Source: Enterovibrio qingdaonensis (lineage in GTDB: Bacteria; Pseudomonadota; Gammaproteobacteria; Enterobacterales; Vibrionaceae). Taken from it: a stretch of 64,000 bases of DNA. Below the pieces are notes generated by a model. That model saw only the letters and a program-made list of their open reading frames with translations. It had not been told where the DNA came from and ran no database searches. The position numbers were made by a program, and so were the translations under genes. Positions 1 to 10,007 of the stretch are shown here, in pieces. How positions within the stretch are numbered: position 1 is the first letter of the stretch; every line of letters starts with the position of its first letter. The stretch covers positions 1 through 64,000 of the forward strand of contig NZ_JAJUBB010000010.1 of assembly GCF_028683135.1 (NCBI RefSeq). Direction: 5' to 3'.

Positions 1-33
1 CCCAGTTGGGTGGCTTTCTTTTCTATCTTACGC

Positions 34-1680
34 TTACAGGCCTGCGTTTTTAAATACGTCGCTGACGATTTGTTTTGCTTCTTCCTGAATTTGACGAAGA
101 TGCTCATCGCCTTTGAAGCTTTCGCAGTAAATCTTGTAAATGTCTTCCGTGCCTGACGGACGCGCAGCAAACCAACCAAATTCAGTCACGACTTTCAAGC
201 CACCGATCGCTTGACCGTTACCTGGTGCATGCGTCAGTTTAGCGATAATTTCGTCACCCGCCATGGTAGTCGCTGTCACCATCTCTGCTGACAATTTGCT
301 CAGTACTGCTTTTTGCTCGCCGTTTGCAACGGCTTGCAGGCGCGCATAGCTAGACTCGCCAAACTTTTCTGCCAGCTCATTGTAATACTGTTGCGGGTTC
401 TTGCCGGTAACAGCCGTAATTTCTGCAGCTAAAAGACACAGAAGGATGCCATCTTTGTCGGTCGCCCAAGGTGTTCCATCTTTACGCAAGAAAGATGCAC
501 CCGCGCTTTCTTCGCCGCCAAAGCCCAGCTCACCGGAATAAAGGCCGTCTACAAACCATTTAAAACCGACTGGTACTTCACAAAGATTGCGGCCCAAGTT
601 TGCAACCACTTTGTCAATGATTGCGCTTGATACCAACGTCTTACCTACACCGACTTCACTGCCCCATTGTGGACGGTGTTGGTAAAGGTAATCGATGCAC
701 ACGGCCAAGTAATGGTTCGGGTTCATCAAACCGCTTGGCGTCACAATGCCATGACGGTCAAAGTCTGGGTCGTTGCCGAAAGCCAGATCGAACTGATCTT
801 TGTATTCCAGAAGACCTGCCATTGCAGACGGTGACGAGCAGTCCATACGGATCACGCCGTCTTTATCCAAAGACATGAAGCGGAAAGACGGATCAATCGC
901 GTCGTTAACCAGTGTGATGTCTAGTTCAAAGTGCGCAGCGATCGCTTTCCAATAATCGATGCCTGATCCGCCCAATGGATCCACACCCAGCTTCAAGCCC
1001 GCATTTTTGATTGCGGCCATATCGACAACCTGATCCAGCTCTTTCACATAAGGCATCACTAGGTCGGTTTCAACGAACAGCTCGCTTGCTGTCGCTTCCG
1101 CGAAAGAAATGCGGCGGACGCCTTCAAGACTTGCTGCAATCAGCGCATTCGCGCGAGACTCGATCGCTTTGGTTAGCTCGCCTTCTGCTGGACCACCGTG
1201 AGGCGGATTGTATTTAATACCGCCATCTTGTGGTGGGTTATGAGATGGTGTAATTACAATACCATCAGCATGGTCAGCATTTGCTTTGTTGTAAGCCAAA
1301 ATTGCGTGAGAGATACCCGGGGTTGGCGTGTAACCACCCTTTTCCTGTGCAATCACTTTAACGCCGTTTGCAACGAGTACTTCTACTACCGAGCAAAATG
1401 CTGGCTCTGACAACGCGTGAGTATCCTTACCGACAAACAAAGGACCTGTGATGCCTTGTTCCGCACGTACGTCCGCAATTGCTTGTGCAATTGCCAAAAT
1501 GTGGTGCTGGTTGAATGTTGATTTGTCGGCACATCCTCGGTGACCCGACGTACCAAACTCAACGTTATGCGCTGGGTTTGTTGGATCTGGCGTTAATTGG
1601 AAATAGTTGGATACCAACAGAGGAATATTGTGCAAATCGATTTGCAGCGCGCGTTGACCTGCGCGTTCACTACTAGCCAT
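34..1680 (-). CDS. pgm: Phosphoglucomutase, alpha-D-glucose
   Basis: Interconverts glucose 1-phosphate and glucose 6-phosphate in the cytoplasm, which links central metabolism to nucleotide-sugar supply. The 548-residue product is close to the E. coli enzyme in length and has the phosphoserine loop TPSHNPP, the metal loop [10 protein letters not shown] and the C-terminal phosphate-binding [13 protein letters not shown] place the start at the ATG at 1680, preceded by AAGGA, rather than at a codon 20 residues upstream, because MASSERAGQ begins the family's usual N-terminus. It lies 124 bases downstream of seqA on the same strand, the seqA-pgm order also known in E. coli, so co-transcription is likely. 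It would supply precursors for the polysaccharide locus at 19-46 kb. Confidence 0.97.
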   Translation of the reverse strand: MASSERAGQRALQIDLHNIPLLVSNYFQLTPDPTNPAHNVEFGTSGHRGCADKSTFNQHHILAIAQAIADVRAEQGITGPLFVGKDTHALSEPAFCSVVEVLVANGVKVIAQEKGGYTPTPGISHAILAYNKANADHADGIVITPSHNPPQDGGIKYNPPHGGPAEGELTKAIESRANALIAASLEGVRRISFAEATASELFVETDLVMPYVKELDQVVDMAAIKNAGLKLGVDPLGGSGIDYWKAIAAHFELDITLVNDAIDPSFRFMSLDKDGVIRMDCSSPSAMAGLLEYKDQFDLAFGNDPDFDRHGIVTPSGLMNPNHYLAVCIDYLYQHRPQWGSEVGVGKTLVSSAIIDKVVANLGRNLCEVPVGFKWFVDGLYSGELGFGGEESAGASFLRKDGTPWATDKDGILLCLLAAEITAVTGKNPQQYYNELAEKFGESSYARLQAVANGEQKAVLSKLSAEMVTATTMAGDEIIAKLTHAPGNGQAIGGLKVVTEFGWFAARPSGTEDIYKIYCESFKGDEHLRQIQEEAKQIVSDVFKNAGL

Positions 1681-1804
1681 GACTTCGCATCCTTTCAGGA
1701 ACTTGAAAAACAAAAACAAGTAGAGGCCCGTCAATGACAAAGCCTCTATAAATTCTATCTATTTGAACAGCAACCAAACGTTCACAGAGCTTATCGACCG
1801 GACG

Positions 1805-2350
1805 TTAAATTTCGCCAGCCACTTTTTCAGTGATGTCGTTAGTGAATCCCATTTTCGTCATTAGTTGTTCTACCATCTGACGTTTACGACCCGTATTGGT
1901 ATTTGTGATCACCCAAAATGGTGTACCTGGAATATGTTTAGGCTTGGTTGTTTTGCCACTTTCGAGCAATGTCTGTTCGTTATCTGCGAAATAGACGCGA
2001 GTGCGACCTTTCAATGCCGTTGCTTCAGAAAAAGCGAGGTCATCAATGCGGTACAAGGTTGCAAGAACCAGCATAAAGCGGCCAATTGCTCTCTCTTGTA
2101 CTGCGAATTCATCTGAGATCAACAAGGAGCGCATTTCTTTCACGCGATCAACTGTGTCGCTCTTACCCGCATCTTTACTGACAACAATTCCCTTCGTTTT
2201 CTGAGCAGGGATCAATGTTGCAACGGGTTGTTGCTCCATCTGCGGTGCCATAAGAAGTCTGCGCAGGATGTCCGATGCACTTTCGCCAATGTGCTGTGTC
2301 TGACTGGCGATGTACCGGTATAGCTCTTCATCAACCTCAATTGTCTTCAT
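1805..2350 (-). CDS. seqA: Replication sequestration regulator SeqA
   Basis: Binds hemimethylated GATC sites behind replication forks and at oriC, delaying re-initiation. The 181-residue product has the SeqA N-terminal oligomerisation region (MKTIEVDEELYRYIAS) and a C-terminal DNA-binding domain with the N-T-N-T-G-R-K segment that contacts GATC. The start is the ATG at 2350; the open frame continues nine codons upstream, but the family N-terminus begins here and the length then equals that of E. coli SeqA. It is divergent from ybfF and precedes pgm. Confidence 0.97.
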   Translation of the reverse strand: MKTIEVDEELYRYIASQTQHIGESASDILRRLLMAPQMEQQPVATLIPAQKTKGIVVSKDAGKSDTVDRVKEMRSLLISDEFAVQERAIGRFMLVLATLYRIDDLAFSEATALKGRTRVYFADNEQTLLESGKTTKPKHIPGTPFWVITNTNTGRKRQMVEQLMTKMGFTNDITEKVAGEI

Positions 2351-2450
2351 CGTTCGATCATCGTGTCCTAATTTCAATTCAACGGGGCGATTATACAGAG
2401 TTAGACAGGTATACTCTACGGCAAACGATTCATATTGAGAGAAAACATCG

Positions 2451-3224
2451 GTGTTTTTGAACTTTAAGATCCAAGGCGAAGGCGAACCATTGCTCCTGAT
2501 CCACGGGCTTTTTGGCAGTTTAGATAACCTAGGTGGTTTAGCGCGTGTTTTGGCTGAACATTACAAGGTATATCAGATTGATCTTCCTAATCATGGCTTG
2601 TCTCCAAGAAGCCTCAATGTCGACTATGCGTCGCAAGCCGATGCCGTACTCGCATTTCTCGATCAACAAGATCTCAACTGCATATCCGTTGTGGGTCACT
2701 CTATGGGCGGAAAAGTGGCCATGATGATGGCAACCCGATACCCAGAACGTATTAAGCAATTAGTTGTCATGGATATTGCTCCCGTAAGATATCAAGTGCG
2801 TCGTCACGACAACGTATTTTCTGGGCTTAACGCCTCCATGCAACAACCAATTAATAGCCGTAAAGACGCAGAAGCAAAACTGGCAGATCACATCGTTGAC
2901 CCCGGTGTGCGTCAGTTTCTATTGAAATCTCTAGCTCGCCAAGAAGACGGTACGTTTGACTGGCGGTTCAATGTCGACGCCTTAGAGGCGAATTACGAAG
3001 ACATTACAGGCTGGACAAACGTTGGTCAGTATCCGGGTAACACGTTGTTTTTGAAAGGCGGTGAATCTGACTACATTTCTGCCGAACATCGCGATGAAAT
3101 TGAAGCTCAGTTTCCCAACGCAAAGGCACATGTTGTTGCTAACACCGGTCACTGGCTACATGCAGAAAAGCCCGAAACTGTCGCTCGTGTGATCACCCGC
3201 TTTTTAACAAAGTCTGAGCGTTAA
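2451..3224 (+). CDS. ybfF: Alpha/beta-hydrolase esterase YbfF
   Basis: Cytoplasmic serine esterase of the alpha/beta-hydrolase fold; E. coli YbfF hydrolyses short acyl esters and acyl-CoA. The 257-residue protein shows the oxyanion-loop HGLFGSLDNLG near residue 19, the nucleophile elbow GHSMGG with its catalytic serine, and the late histidine in GHWLHAEKP. The start appears to be GTG at 2451, with a weak GAGAG upstream; no in-frame ATG fits better. It is divergent from seqA across about 100 bases, the same arrangement as in enterobacteria. Its physiological substrate is not established. Confidence 0.9.
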   Translation: MFLNFKIQGEGEPLLLIHGLFGSLDNLGGLARVLAEHYKVYQIDLPNHGLSPRSLNVDYASQADAVLAFLDQQDLNCISVVGHSMGGKVAMMMATRYPERIKQLVVMDIAPVRYQVRRHDNVFSGLNASMQQPINSRKDAEAKLADHIVDPGVRQFLLKSLARQEDGTFDWRFNVDALEANYEDITGWTNVGQYPGNTLFLKGGESDYISAEHRDEIEAQFPNAKAHVVANTGHWLHAEKPETVARVITRFLTKSER

Positions 3225-3283
3225 CAGACAGATGGCAGTTATGCTATAGTTCGCGCGATTAAAGATCCGACAGGGAGACGGAC

Positions 3284-3505
3284 ATGCTGTATGAGCACTT
3301 TGAACTGCTCGAAAAGATAGGCCTGGATTTACTCTTTGCCAGCATCTTCTTTTTTATCGGTATGGCAATCAAGGACGTGCTTAACGAAGGAAACGTTCCG
3401 CCTTTTGGGCGTCGCATCGTCTGGTTGGTTCTTTTCCTCGGATGTGCAGGATTTATTACCAAAGGCGTGATTCAAATATTCTGGGAAGGTGTTGGCATTG
3501 GCTAA
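3284..3505 (+). CDS. Small inner-membrane protein, DUF2788 family
   Basis: A 73-residue protein with two hydrophobic helices (about residues 10-30 and 45-65) joined by a short polar loop containing NEGNVPPFGRR. It resembles the DUF2788 family found between ybfF and fldA in vibrios. No function is known. Its ATG is preceded by GGGAG at good spacing, and it lies 59 bases after ybfF, so the two may share a transcript. Confidence 0.75.
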   Translation: MLYEHFELLEKIGLDLLFASIFFFIGMAIKDVLNEGNVPPFGRRIVWLVLFLGCAGFITKGVIQIFWEGVGIG

Positions 3506-3565
3506 CAACTTTCTACATATTTAAGGAAGAGAGAAGACATCACCTTCTCCTACACTTTACTTTGC

Positions 3566-3586
3566 GAGATGTGTATATTGCATCTC
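3566..3586. promoter_or_regulatory. Inverted repeat upstream of fldA, possible operator
   Basis: GAGATG at 3566-3571 is mirrored exactly by CATCTC at 3581-3586 around nine A+T-rich bases. It sits 28 bases before the fldA start. It does not match the Fur box well and is not followed by a T tract, so a protein site or 5'-UTR hairpin is likelier than a terminator. Confidence 0.35.
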
Positions 3587-3614
3587 AATAAACAGAACAT
3601 AGGTATTCTCGATT

Positions 3615-4142
3615 ATGGCAAGCGTAGGTCTCTTCTTTGGCAGCGATACAGGTAACACTGAAGCCATTGCCAAGATGATTCAAAAACAACTGAGCAAAGA
3701 AATGGTCCACGTTCAGGACATCGCAAAGAGCAGCAAAGAAGACATCGATAATTTCGATCTGCTGCTACTGGGTATCCCTACTTGGTACTACGGCGAAGCA
3801 CAATGTGACTGGGATGACTTTTTCCCAGAGCTAGAGCAAATTGATTTTTCAACGAAGCTGGTAGCGATTTTCGGTTGTGGTGACCAAGAAGACTACGCGG
3901 AATACTTCTGTGACGCGATGGGCACCATCCGTGACATCGTAGAGTCTAAAGGCGGTACCATTATTGGTAACACCTCAACCGATGGCTATGAGTTTGAAGC
4001 ATCAAAAGCGTTGGTAGACGACAATAACTTCGTTGGTCTGTGTATCGACGAAGACCGTCAACCAGAATTGACTGCACAGCGCGTTGAAAACTGGGTTAAA
4101 CAAATCCACGAAGAAATGTGCCTGTCTGAGCTGGAAGACTAA
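3615..4142 (+). CDS. fldA: Flavodoxin 1
   Basis: Low-potential FMN electron carrier in the cytoplasm. It serves biotin synthase, methionine synthase reactivation, the isoprenoid enzymes IspG/IspH and similar reductive reactions. The 175-residue length is typical of long-chain flavodoxins. The FMN phosphate loop SDTGNTEAIAKM occupies residues 9-20, and the aromatic FMN-flanking segments PTWYYGEAQ and CGDQEDYAEYFCDA are present. It ends at a strong terminator. Proximity to fur, with a convergent gene between, resembles the fldA-fur linkage of enterobacteria. Confidence 0.97.
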   Translation: MASVGLFFGSDTGNTEAIAKMIQKQLSKEMVHVQDIAKSSKEDIDNFDLLLLGIPTWYYGEAQCDWDDFFPELEQIDFSTKLVAIFGCGDQEDYAEYFCDAMGTIRDIVESKGGTIIGNTSTDGYEFEASKALVDDNNFVGLCIDEDRQPELTAQRVENWVKQIHEEMCLSELED

Positions 4143-4160
4143 TCTTCCAACAGTCATGAA

Positions 4161-4185
4161 AAACGCGCCTGTGGCGCGTTTTTTT
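4161..4185. terminator. Terminator between fldA and the DUF4442 gene
   Basis: A nine-base-pair stem AAACGCGCC/GGCGCGTTT with a three-base loop is followed by a T run. An A run on the other side means it can serve both converging genes. Confidence 0.9.
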
Positions 4186-4212
4186 ATGCTTATAGCAAAC
4201 CCCATCATTGAT

Positions 4213-4701
4213 TTACGTGGCTTTCATCTGCTCACTATCCCGATATCTCGGTTTTTTCCTCACGTACAACACTCTCTTGACCTGACTAACCACCTCTCCG
4301 TCAGCATCAACCACGTTTACCACAAACTCCGGAAAGACTTTGTCGCCATTTTCTGTACCATGACGAATTGACGCGATTGCGTCTTCAGAGATCACAAAAT
4401 CTGCAAAGAGATCCGTGTTTCCAGGCTTAATGAAATTGATGTCTGCCTCTTTATCCCAGACAAAATAACGCTCGCGAAGAATACCCATCAGCATCAAAGC
4501 ATAGACCGGGTCCGTCATTGAAAAAATGCTGCCGCCATATTGGGTACGGTTGGCATTCTTATTCCACCAGCGAAGCTTCAATTTCACTTTAACCTCTCGA
4601 AAATCATCTGAGATTGAGAGTATTTTGATGCCAGCCCCCCAAAATGGTGGCCAACTGTTAAGCGCAAACTTCACGACCTTAGGTTTATAGAATTTGTACA
4701 C
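4213..4701 (-). CDS. DUF4442 hot-dog-fold protein (thioesterase-like)
   Basis: A 162-residue protein of the DUF4442 family, predicted to adopt the hot-dog fold of acyl-CoA thioesterases. Typical segments are WPPFWGAGI near residue 18, the basic strand KLKLRWWNKNANRTQYGG, and the helix SIFSMTDPVYALMLMGIL. I choose the GTG at 4701 because AAAAGGA lies seven bases before it; a frame extending to 4773 has only a TTG start. It is convergent with fldA and divergent from fur. Substrate unknown; an acyl-CoA is a family-level guess. Confidence 0.72.
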   Translation of the reverse strand: MYKFYKPKVVKFALNSWPPFWGAGIKILSISDDFREVKVKLKLRWWNKNANRTQYGGSIFSMTDPVYALMLMGILRERYFVWDKEADINFIKPGNTDLFADFVISEDAIASIRHGTENGDKVFPEFVVNVVDADGEVVSQVKRVLYVRKKPRYRDSEQMKAT

Positions 4702-4896
4702 TTGAAATCCTTTTCTGGTCAAACCAGTTTTATCGTGCCACTTTTCTATTCCAGCGACAAGCCGCAAAACCAACCAAACAACTCAGATATTTGTACTATG
4801 CTACTGGCGGCGGCTTATCACATTTGTTACGCTAGTTATCAATTTTTCCCGTTCTCAATACATTCTAGGGAAAAGCAATTACGTAGGAAGAACCGG

Positions 4897-5340
4897 ATGT
4901 CAGATAACAATAAGGCATTGAAAGACGCAGGGCTTAAAGTCACTCTGCCTCGATTGAAAATCTTAGAAGTCTTGCAAGAGCCGGACTGTCAGCACATCAG
5001 CGCAGAAGATCTTTATAAAAAGCTGATCGACATCGGTGAAGAAATCGGTCTTGCGACTGTATACCGTGTTTTGAACCAGTTTGACGATGCAGGGATAGTG
5101 ACTCGTCACCATTTCGAAGGCGGCAAGTCAGTATTTGAATTGGCAACCCAGCATCACCATGATCATTTAGTTTGTCTTGATTGCGGTAAAGTGATCGAGT
5201 TCACCGATAATGTGATCGAACAGCGACAACGCGAAATCGCAAATAAGTTTAATGTCCGTCTGACAAACCACAGCTTGTACCTTTACGGTCACTGCTTGGA
5301 AGGCGATTGCAAAGCTGATCCTAGCTTGCACGACGCATAA
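4897..5340 (+). CDS. fur: Ferric uptake regulator Fur
   Basis: Iron-responsive dimeric repressor that binds Fe(II) and then Fur boxes at iron-uptake promoters. The 147-residue protein has the N-terminal winged helix (the recognition helix region includes GLATVYRVLNQF, about residues 51-62) and the metal-binding C-terminal half. It carries HHHDH at 86-90 and the zinc cysteines C93/C96 and C133/C138, the same numbering as E. coli Fur. The start is the ATG at 4897 with AGGAAG upstream; an open frame 65 codons further upstream is not coding-like. It ends at a bidirectional terminator against glnS. Confidence 0.98.
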   Translation: MSDNNKALKDAGLKVTLPRLKILEVLQEPDCQHISAEDLYKKLIDIGEEIGLATVYRVLNQFDDAGIVTRHHFEGGKSVFELATQHHHDHLVCLDCGKVIEFTDNVIEQRQREIANKFNVRLTNHSLYLYGHCLEGDCKADPSLHDA

Positions 5341-5354
5341 TAAAATATCGACAT

Positions 5355-5386
5355 AAAAAAACCGGAGCAATCGCTCCGGTTTTTTT
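5355..5386. terminator. Bidirectional terminator between fur and glnS
   Basis: An A run, then the eight-base stem ACCGGAGC/GCTCCGGT with a four-base loop, then a T run. Both strands have a canonical intrinsic terminator, fitting the convergent fur and glnS genes. Confidence 0.93.
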
Positions 5387-5402
5387 CGTATCAAATTGCA
5401 AA

Positions 5403-7073
5403 TTATTGCGCTTCGATTTTCGCCCAAGTATCGCGAAGGCCAACAGTACGGTTAAATACCAATGCATCTTCTTTGCTGTCTTTACGATCTGCACAGAAGT
5501 AACCCATTCGCTCAAACTGGAAACCTTGCTCAGCAGACGCCGCTTTCAGGCTTGGTTCAACGTAACCACGAACCACTTGCAATGACTCAGGGTTAATCGT
5601 TGCTGCAAAATCATCTGCTGCACCTGGGTTTGGCACAGTGAATAGACGGTCGTACAGACGGAATTCAGCGTCAATACCTGCGTCTGCAGATACCCAGTGA
5701 ATCACACCTTTCGCCTTGCGGCCATCAGCAGGATCTTTACCCAGTGTCTCAGGGTCGTAAGTACAGTAAACGGTCGTTACGTTGCCGTTTTCGTCTTTTT
5801 CACAACGCTCTGCTTTCACATAGTAAGCGTTACGAAGACGCACTTCTTTGCCCAGAACCAGACGCTTATACTTCTTGTTCGCTTCTTCGCGGAAATCTTC
5901 AGCTTCAATCCAGATTTCGCGGCTGAACGGAACTTCACGCTCGCCCATCTCTGGTTTGTTCGGGTGATTTGACGCCTTTAACGTTTCAATCTCACCTTCT
6001 GGGAAGTTCTCGATTACCAGCTTGATTGGATCCAGAACAGCCATTGCACGCGGTGCATTGTCATTCAGATCATCACGAACACAAGACTCCAGTGAGCTCA
6101 TCTCGATGGTGTTGTCTTGCTTAGTAACACCGATGCGCTTACAGAATTCACGGATAGCTGCAGGCGTATAACCACGGCGACGCAAGCCAGAAATGGTTGG
6201 CATACGTGGGTCATCCCAACCGTTTACCAAATTCTCGCTCACTAGTTGGCTCAGCTTACGCTTAGACATCACGGTGTATTCAAGATTCAAACGGCTGAAT
6301 TCGTACTGACGTGGCTGACATTCAATCGTGATGTTATCCAGCACCCAATCGTACAGACGACGGTTGTCTTGGAATTCCAGCGTACACAGGCTGTGTGTAA
6401 TGCCTTCAATCGCATCAGAAATACAGTGTGTAAAGTCGTACATTGGGTAAATGCACCACTTGTCACCTGTTTGATGGTGATGGGCAAAACGCACACGGTA
6501 CAGAACAGGGTCACGCATCACCATAAACGGTGACGCCATGTCGATTTTCGCGCGCAGACACACTTTACCTTCTGCGAACTCACCGTTCTTCATCTTCGCG
6601 AACAGCTCAAGGTTTTCCTCAACGCTACGATCACGGTATGGGCTGTGCTTACCTGGCGCAGTCAGTGTACCGCGGTATTCGCGAATCTCATCTGGGCTCA
6701 GGTCTTCAACGTAAGCCAAACCTTTTTCGATCAGCTCAACGGCGTAGCCATGTAGACGATCAAAATAGTCAGATGAGTAGCAAACCTGGCCATCCCACTG
6801 GAAGCCCAACCAGTTCACATCGTCTTTGATCGACTCAACAAACTCGATGTCTTCTTTTTCTGGGTTGGTGTCGTCAAAACGCAGGTTACATTGACCCTGG
6901 TAATCTTTCGCGATGCCAAAGTTCAGACAGATCGATTTTGCGTGTCCAATGTGCAGATAGCCATTTGGCTCTGGTGGAAAACGCGTGTGGACTGTGGTGT
7001 GTGCACCACTCGCCAAATCTTTATCAATGATTTGACGGATGAAATTGGTTGGACGAGCCTCAGACTCACTCAT
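5403..7073 (-). CDS. glnS: Glutaminyl-tRNA synthetase
   Basis: Class I aminoacyl-tRNA synthetase that charges tRNA-Gln. The 556-residue protein matches the E. coli length and has the ATP motif HIGHAKS in the N-terminal Rossmann domain, the KMSKS-type motif VMSKRKL in mid-protein, and C-terminal beta-barrels that read the anticodon. I use the ATG at 7073 ([11 protein letters not shown]), preceded by GAGGT, instead of a frame opening 18 codons upstream. It is convergent with fur. Confidence 0.98.
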   Translation of the reverse strand: MSESEARPTNFIRQIIDKDLASGAHTTVHTRFPPEPNGYLHIGHAKSICLNFGIAKDYQGQCNLRFDDTNPEKEDIEFVESIKDDVNWLGFQWDGQVCYSSDYFDRLHGYAVELIEKGLAYVEDLSPDEIREYRGTLTAPGKHSPYRDRSVEENLELFAKMKNGEFAEGKVCLRAKIDMASPFMVMRDPVLYRVRFAHHHQTGDKWCIYPMYDFTHCISDAIEGITHSLCTLEFQDNRRLYDWVLDNITIECQPRQYEFSRLNLEYTVMSKRKLSQLVSENLVNGWDDPRMPTISGLRRRGYTPAAIREFCKRIGVTKQDNTIEMSSLESCVRDDLNDNAPRAMAVLDPIKLVIENFPEGEIETLKASNHPNKPEMGEREVPFSREIWIEAEDFREEANKKYKRLVLGKEVRLRNAYYVKAERCEKDENGNVTTVYCTYDPETLGKDPADGRKAKGVIHWVSADAGIDAEFRLYDRLFTVPNPGAADDFAATINPESLQVVRGYVEPSLKAASAEQGFQFERMGYFCADRKDSKEDALVFNRTVGLRDTWAKIEAQ

Positions 7074-7187
7074 CAAATTTACCTCGTAGGAAGATCCGGA
7101 TACGAAATTTTTAAAATTAACGCCCAATGATCCACGATCACGACGGTTTACTCAACCACTACTGAACGTAGAAGCACCAATTGAACA

Positions 7188-7214
7188 AAAAAAAGCCCGC
7201 TAAGTGCGGGCTTT
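7188..7214 (-). terminator. Terminator after the chitobiase gene
   Basis: Stem AAAGCCCGC/GCGGGCTTT (7192-7200 and 7206-7214) with a five-base loop. On the minus strand it is followed by a run of Ts, directly after the chitobiase stop codon. Confidence 0.9.
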
Positions 7215-7232
7215 GAGTGGATGAGGACGAAA

Positions 7233-9911
7233 TTACAGAGAAACTGCGCGGCCTTCGCGTTGTTTATCCGCGCTCAGTGCGCGTACTTGCACTTTGCTTG
7301 CGTCTTCAATTGCAACTGGCGCAGCGTAATCAGTCCAAGACTTACCGCCGTCTACAGAGTACTGAAGAGGCAGGCCTGGTAGGCTGATGTTCATGTGCAG
7401 TTTGCCTTCTTGCATCACCGCACCTGGAACAGGAATGCGGTAGTTGATGCCAGATGCATCCAGTTTCGCCATTTCACGCTGACCCATTACGTTTGCAAAG
7501 CGTGTCCAGTCTTGTAGCTGTGCATCTTTGTCAACGTGAGTGGTTTGCTGGTTGAACTGCTTACCTGCTTGGTAATCCAGTTCCCAGTCAGCTTTGTGCC
7601 ATGCACGCTCAGCCGCTGCGATAACGCGCGGGAATACCATGTACTCGTACTGCTCGTCAGTACGTACCGTTTCACTCCATAGCTGTGCAGACAGACCGTA
7701 GAAACCTTCGTTGTGGTCTACAGTGCCTTTACCGTTAAAGCCGTTACCGTCACGGTCAACAGAGGTTTCCGCGTTCTGAGGCAGGTTCTCTGGTGCGAAA
7801 CCGAACATCTTGCGAGTGTCGGTTGCACGCGTTGCCCAGTAGTAACCGCGCTCTTTCGGGTCAACTTCGTATGGCATGTCCATGTACACGTAGTCTGGGT
7901 TAGATACGATCAAGTCGTAGCCTTTTGCTGCCCAGTCGTACGCTGACGCGTCACCGCCCCAGTACAGAACGTCCCAGAAGTTTACACGGGTGTTTTCGGT
8001 TTCGAATGCTGACGCATCTTTCGAATACTTCAGGCCATCCTGCCATGCTTGGAAGTTTTCAATGCCGTTTTCAGAAACTACACCACTGACTTTCTCAGCA
8101 AAGTAGCTTGGCAGGTGACCGAAATCAGACACTACGCCTTCTTCAATCAGCTTCTGACACATTGGCGACTTCGCAAATGGCTTGTCTTGCTGGCTCAGGT
8201 CGATAGACCCTTTCCATGCAACAGGCTCAGAAGCATTGATGTCTTGGAAACCTGCATTCAGCTTGATGTTCTTCGCTTCGTCACCACCGAAGTGCCAGGT
8301 GCTCAATGGCATACCTGCTTCTTCGTGCATCGCTTTCACTTCGGTGATTACTTTGGTCACGAAGTTCAGCGAAGAATCCATACAAGGGTTTACAAAGCTG
8401 CGCTTGTCGTAAAACTGAACGGTCGTTACGTTAGACGTATCCATTGGATCCATCAGACGAAACTCTTCTGCTTTCGCCAGATCGCCCTGCTCTGCGTATT
8501 TCTTGTAACGCGCTTCCATAGAAACCACTGCTGCACGTGAGTGTGCAGGCATGTCGATTTCTGGGATCACTTCGATACCACGCGCTTTCGCGTGCTCAAG
8601 AATTTCGATGTAATCCGCTTTCGAGAAGAAGCCTGAACCAAAGTTGTCGCTGTCTGGACCTGAGCCCAGTTGTGGCAGTAGACATGACGTCTCTGACAGG
8701 TCGTGACAACGCTCTGCACCCACGTCAGTCAGTTCTGGCAGACCCGGGATTTCCAAACGCCAGCCTTCATCGTCAGTCAGGTGAAGGTGCAGTTTGTTCA
8801 GCTTGTACGCCGCCATTTGGTCAACGGTGCGCAGGATAGCGTCTTTTGAGTGGAAGTTACGCGCTACGTCTACCATTACACCACGGTATTGGAAGCGTGG
8901 CGCATCTTCAATTGCTACCCAAGGCAGAACCTCAGTGTCACCTTTGCTCATCAGAGCCAGCATAGATTGCAGACCGTAGAACGCACCTACACTGTCGTAG
9001 CCCAGCACCTCAACACCCGCTGCATTGATTGCCAGTTTGTATGCGCCAGAAACGGCTTCTTCGCCTTCAAATGCCTTAGCATCTACGTTGATGTTAAGTG
9101 CGACGTCGCCCTTAACGTTCACATCCAACAACTCTGCACGCTCTTCAAACGCTGCTAGTTGAGCGGCATCCAGAGCGTTGTTAGTGATAGCAAAACCGCC
9201 AGCAACGTTCAGCTCACCGCGCATTTGACGTGCTTTCAATGGTGTTGGGATGATAGCTGCTTCGATCGCACCTTCAGCCAGTGCTTCTACATCGCTGTTT
9301 TTCGCAAAACGTGAAGCTGCAGTCGCCAGGATGTTGTTGTCTTCTGGAACACGCTTGTATTCGTTACCTTCGATTTCTGACACAAACGCATCCACGTTTT
9401 CAGTGTTCAGAGACTCGATAGCTTTTGGTGTTGCGTCGCCTGATACCACGTATGCGCGAGGCATAAAGTCAGTTTCAAACAATGTCCAGTATTCTTGGAT
9501 TAGGGGGATTTCAATCGTTTCGCCAGCCGCGAAGCCTTTGAAAGATTCGGTAGGTGTCAGGACATACAGGTCACCAGTGATGTGCTCGATGGTGAAGTCT
9601 TTGTTGGCAACTTCTAGGATAACGCGAATGCTGTGCAGGTAGATTTTCCAATCGTTGCTTTCAACAGCGTCACCGTCGTTCACCACAGTCATGGTGATTT
9701 CGTTACAAGATGCCCACTCTGCACCCATTTCCTGACACGCCATACCTTCTTGCGCACCGTGGTTAGTCACGATGTCGTAGCTGATGTTTAGCTGAGAAGA
9801 CAATGCGTCAACGATGTGTTGTTGCTCTGAGCCTAACTGCAGAGTACCGCAACCAGTCAGGCCTGCAGCAATAGCCGCAGATAGCATTCCAAGCTTAAAT
9901 GTTTGTTTCAT
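7233..9911 (-). CDS. chb: Lipoprotein chitobiase (GH20 beta-N-acetylhexosaminidase)
   Basis: Splits chitobiose and short chito-oligosaccharides into GlcNAc at the cell envelope. The 892-residue protein starts with a lipoprotein signal ending in the lipobox LTGC. It follows the layout of Vibrio chitobiase: an N-terminal carbohydrate-binding-like domain, a GH20b domain, the catalytic TIM barrel, and a C-terminal Ig-like domain. The catalytic pair is D544-E545 in HFGGDEAKN, used in substrate-assisted catalysis by the N-acetyl group. It lies downstream of nagE on the same strand with a terminator between, so the GlcNAc it releases can enter through NagE and be processed by NagA and NagB encoded alongside. 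The symbol is given by analogy with vibrio chitobiases. Confidence 0.95.
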   Translation of the reverse strand: MKQTFKLGMLSAAIAAGLTGCGTLQLGSEQQHIVDALSSQLNISYDIVTNHGAQEGMACQEMGAEWASCNEITMTVVNDGDAVESNDWKIYLHSIRVILEVANKDFTIEHITGDLYVLTPTESFKGFAAGETIEIPLIQEYWTLFETDFMPRAYVVSGDATPKAIESLNTENVDAFVSEIEGNEYKRVPEDNNILATAASRFAKNSDVEALAEGAIEAAIIPTPLKARQMRGELNVAGGFAITNNALDAAQLAAFEERAELLDVNVKGDVALNINVDAKAFEGEEAVSGAYKLAINAAGVEVLGYDSVGAFYGLQSMLALMSKGDTEVLPWVAIEDAPRFQYRGVMVDVARNFHSKDAILRTVDQMAAYKLNKLHLHLTDDEGWRLEIPGLPELTDVGAERCHDLSETSCLLPQLGSGPDSDNFGSGFFSKADYIEILEHAKARGIEVIPEIDMPAHSRAAVVSMEARYKKYAEQGDLAKAEEFRLMDPMDTSNVTTVQFYDKRSFVNPCMDSSLNFVTKVITEVKAMHEEAGMPLSTWHFGGDEAKNIKLNAGFQDINASEPVAWKGSIDLSQQDKPFAKSPMCQKLIEEGVVSDFGHLPSYFAEKVSGVVSENGIENFQAWQDGLKYSKDASAFETENTRVNFWDVLYWGGDASAYDWAAKGYDLIVSNPDYVYMDMPYEVDPKERGYYWATRATDTRKMFGFAPENLPQNAETSVDRDGNGFNGKGTVDHNEGFYGLSAQLWSETVRTDEQYEYMVFPRVIAAAERAWHKADWELDYQAGKQFNQQTTHVDKDAQLQDWTRFANVMGQREMAKLDASGINYRIPVPGAVMQEGKLHMNISLPGLPLQYSVDGGKSWTDYAAPVAIEDASKVQVRALSADKQREGRAVSL

Positions 9912-9944
9912 ATATCTATTTCCCTACGAATATGGCCGAAAAAG

Positions 9945-9978
9945 GCCCAAAAAAAGCCGACCCCGTAAAAGGCCGGCT
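9945..9978 (-). terminator. Terminator between nagE and the chitobiase gene
   Basis: On the minus strand AGCCGGCC pairs with GGTCGGCT (one mismatch) and is followed by a T run. It lies between the nagE stop and the chitobiase start and may attenuate read-through. Confidence 0.7.
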
Positions 9979-10007
9979 ATATTGACTGTTTAGTCAGTAT
10001 TTATTAA

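Noticed and set aside
1-33. Terminator after pgm
   Set aside because: CCCA/TGGG at the very edge of the window could be part of a hairpin, but the structure is cut off and cannot be judged.
3566-3586. Fur box before fldA
   Set aside because: The palindrome departs from the GATAATGATAATCATTATC pattern at too many positions.
8049-8540. 163-codon open frame antisense to the chitobiase
   Set aside because: Overlaps the catalytic domain of the chitobiase on the other strand; no ribosome site and low-complexity, histidine/arginine-rich translation.
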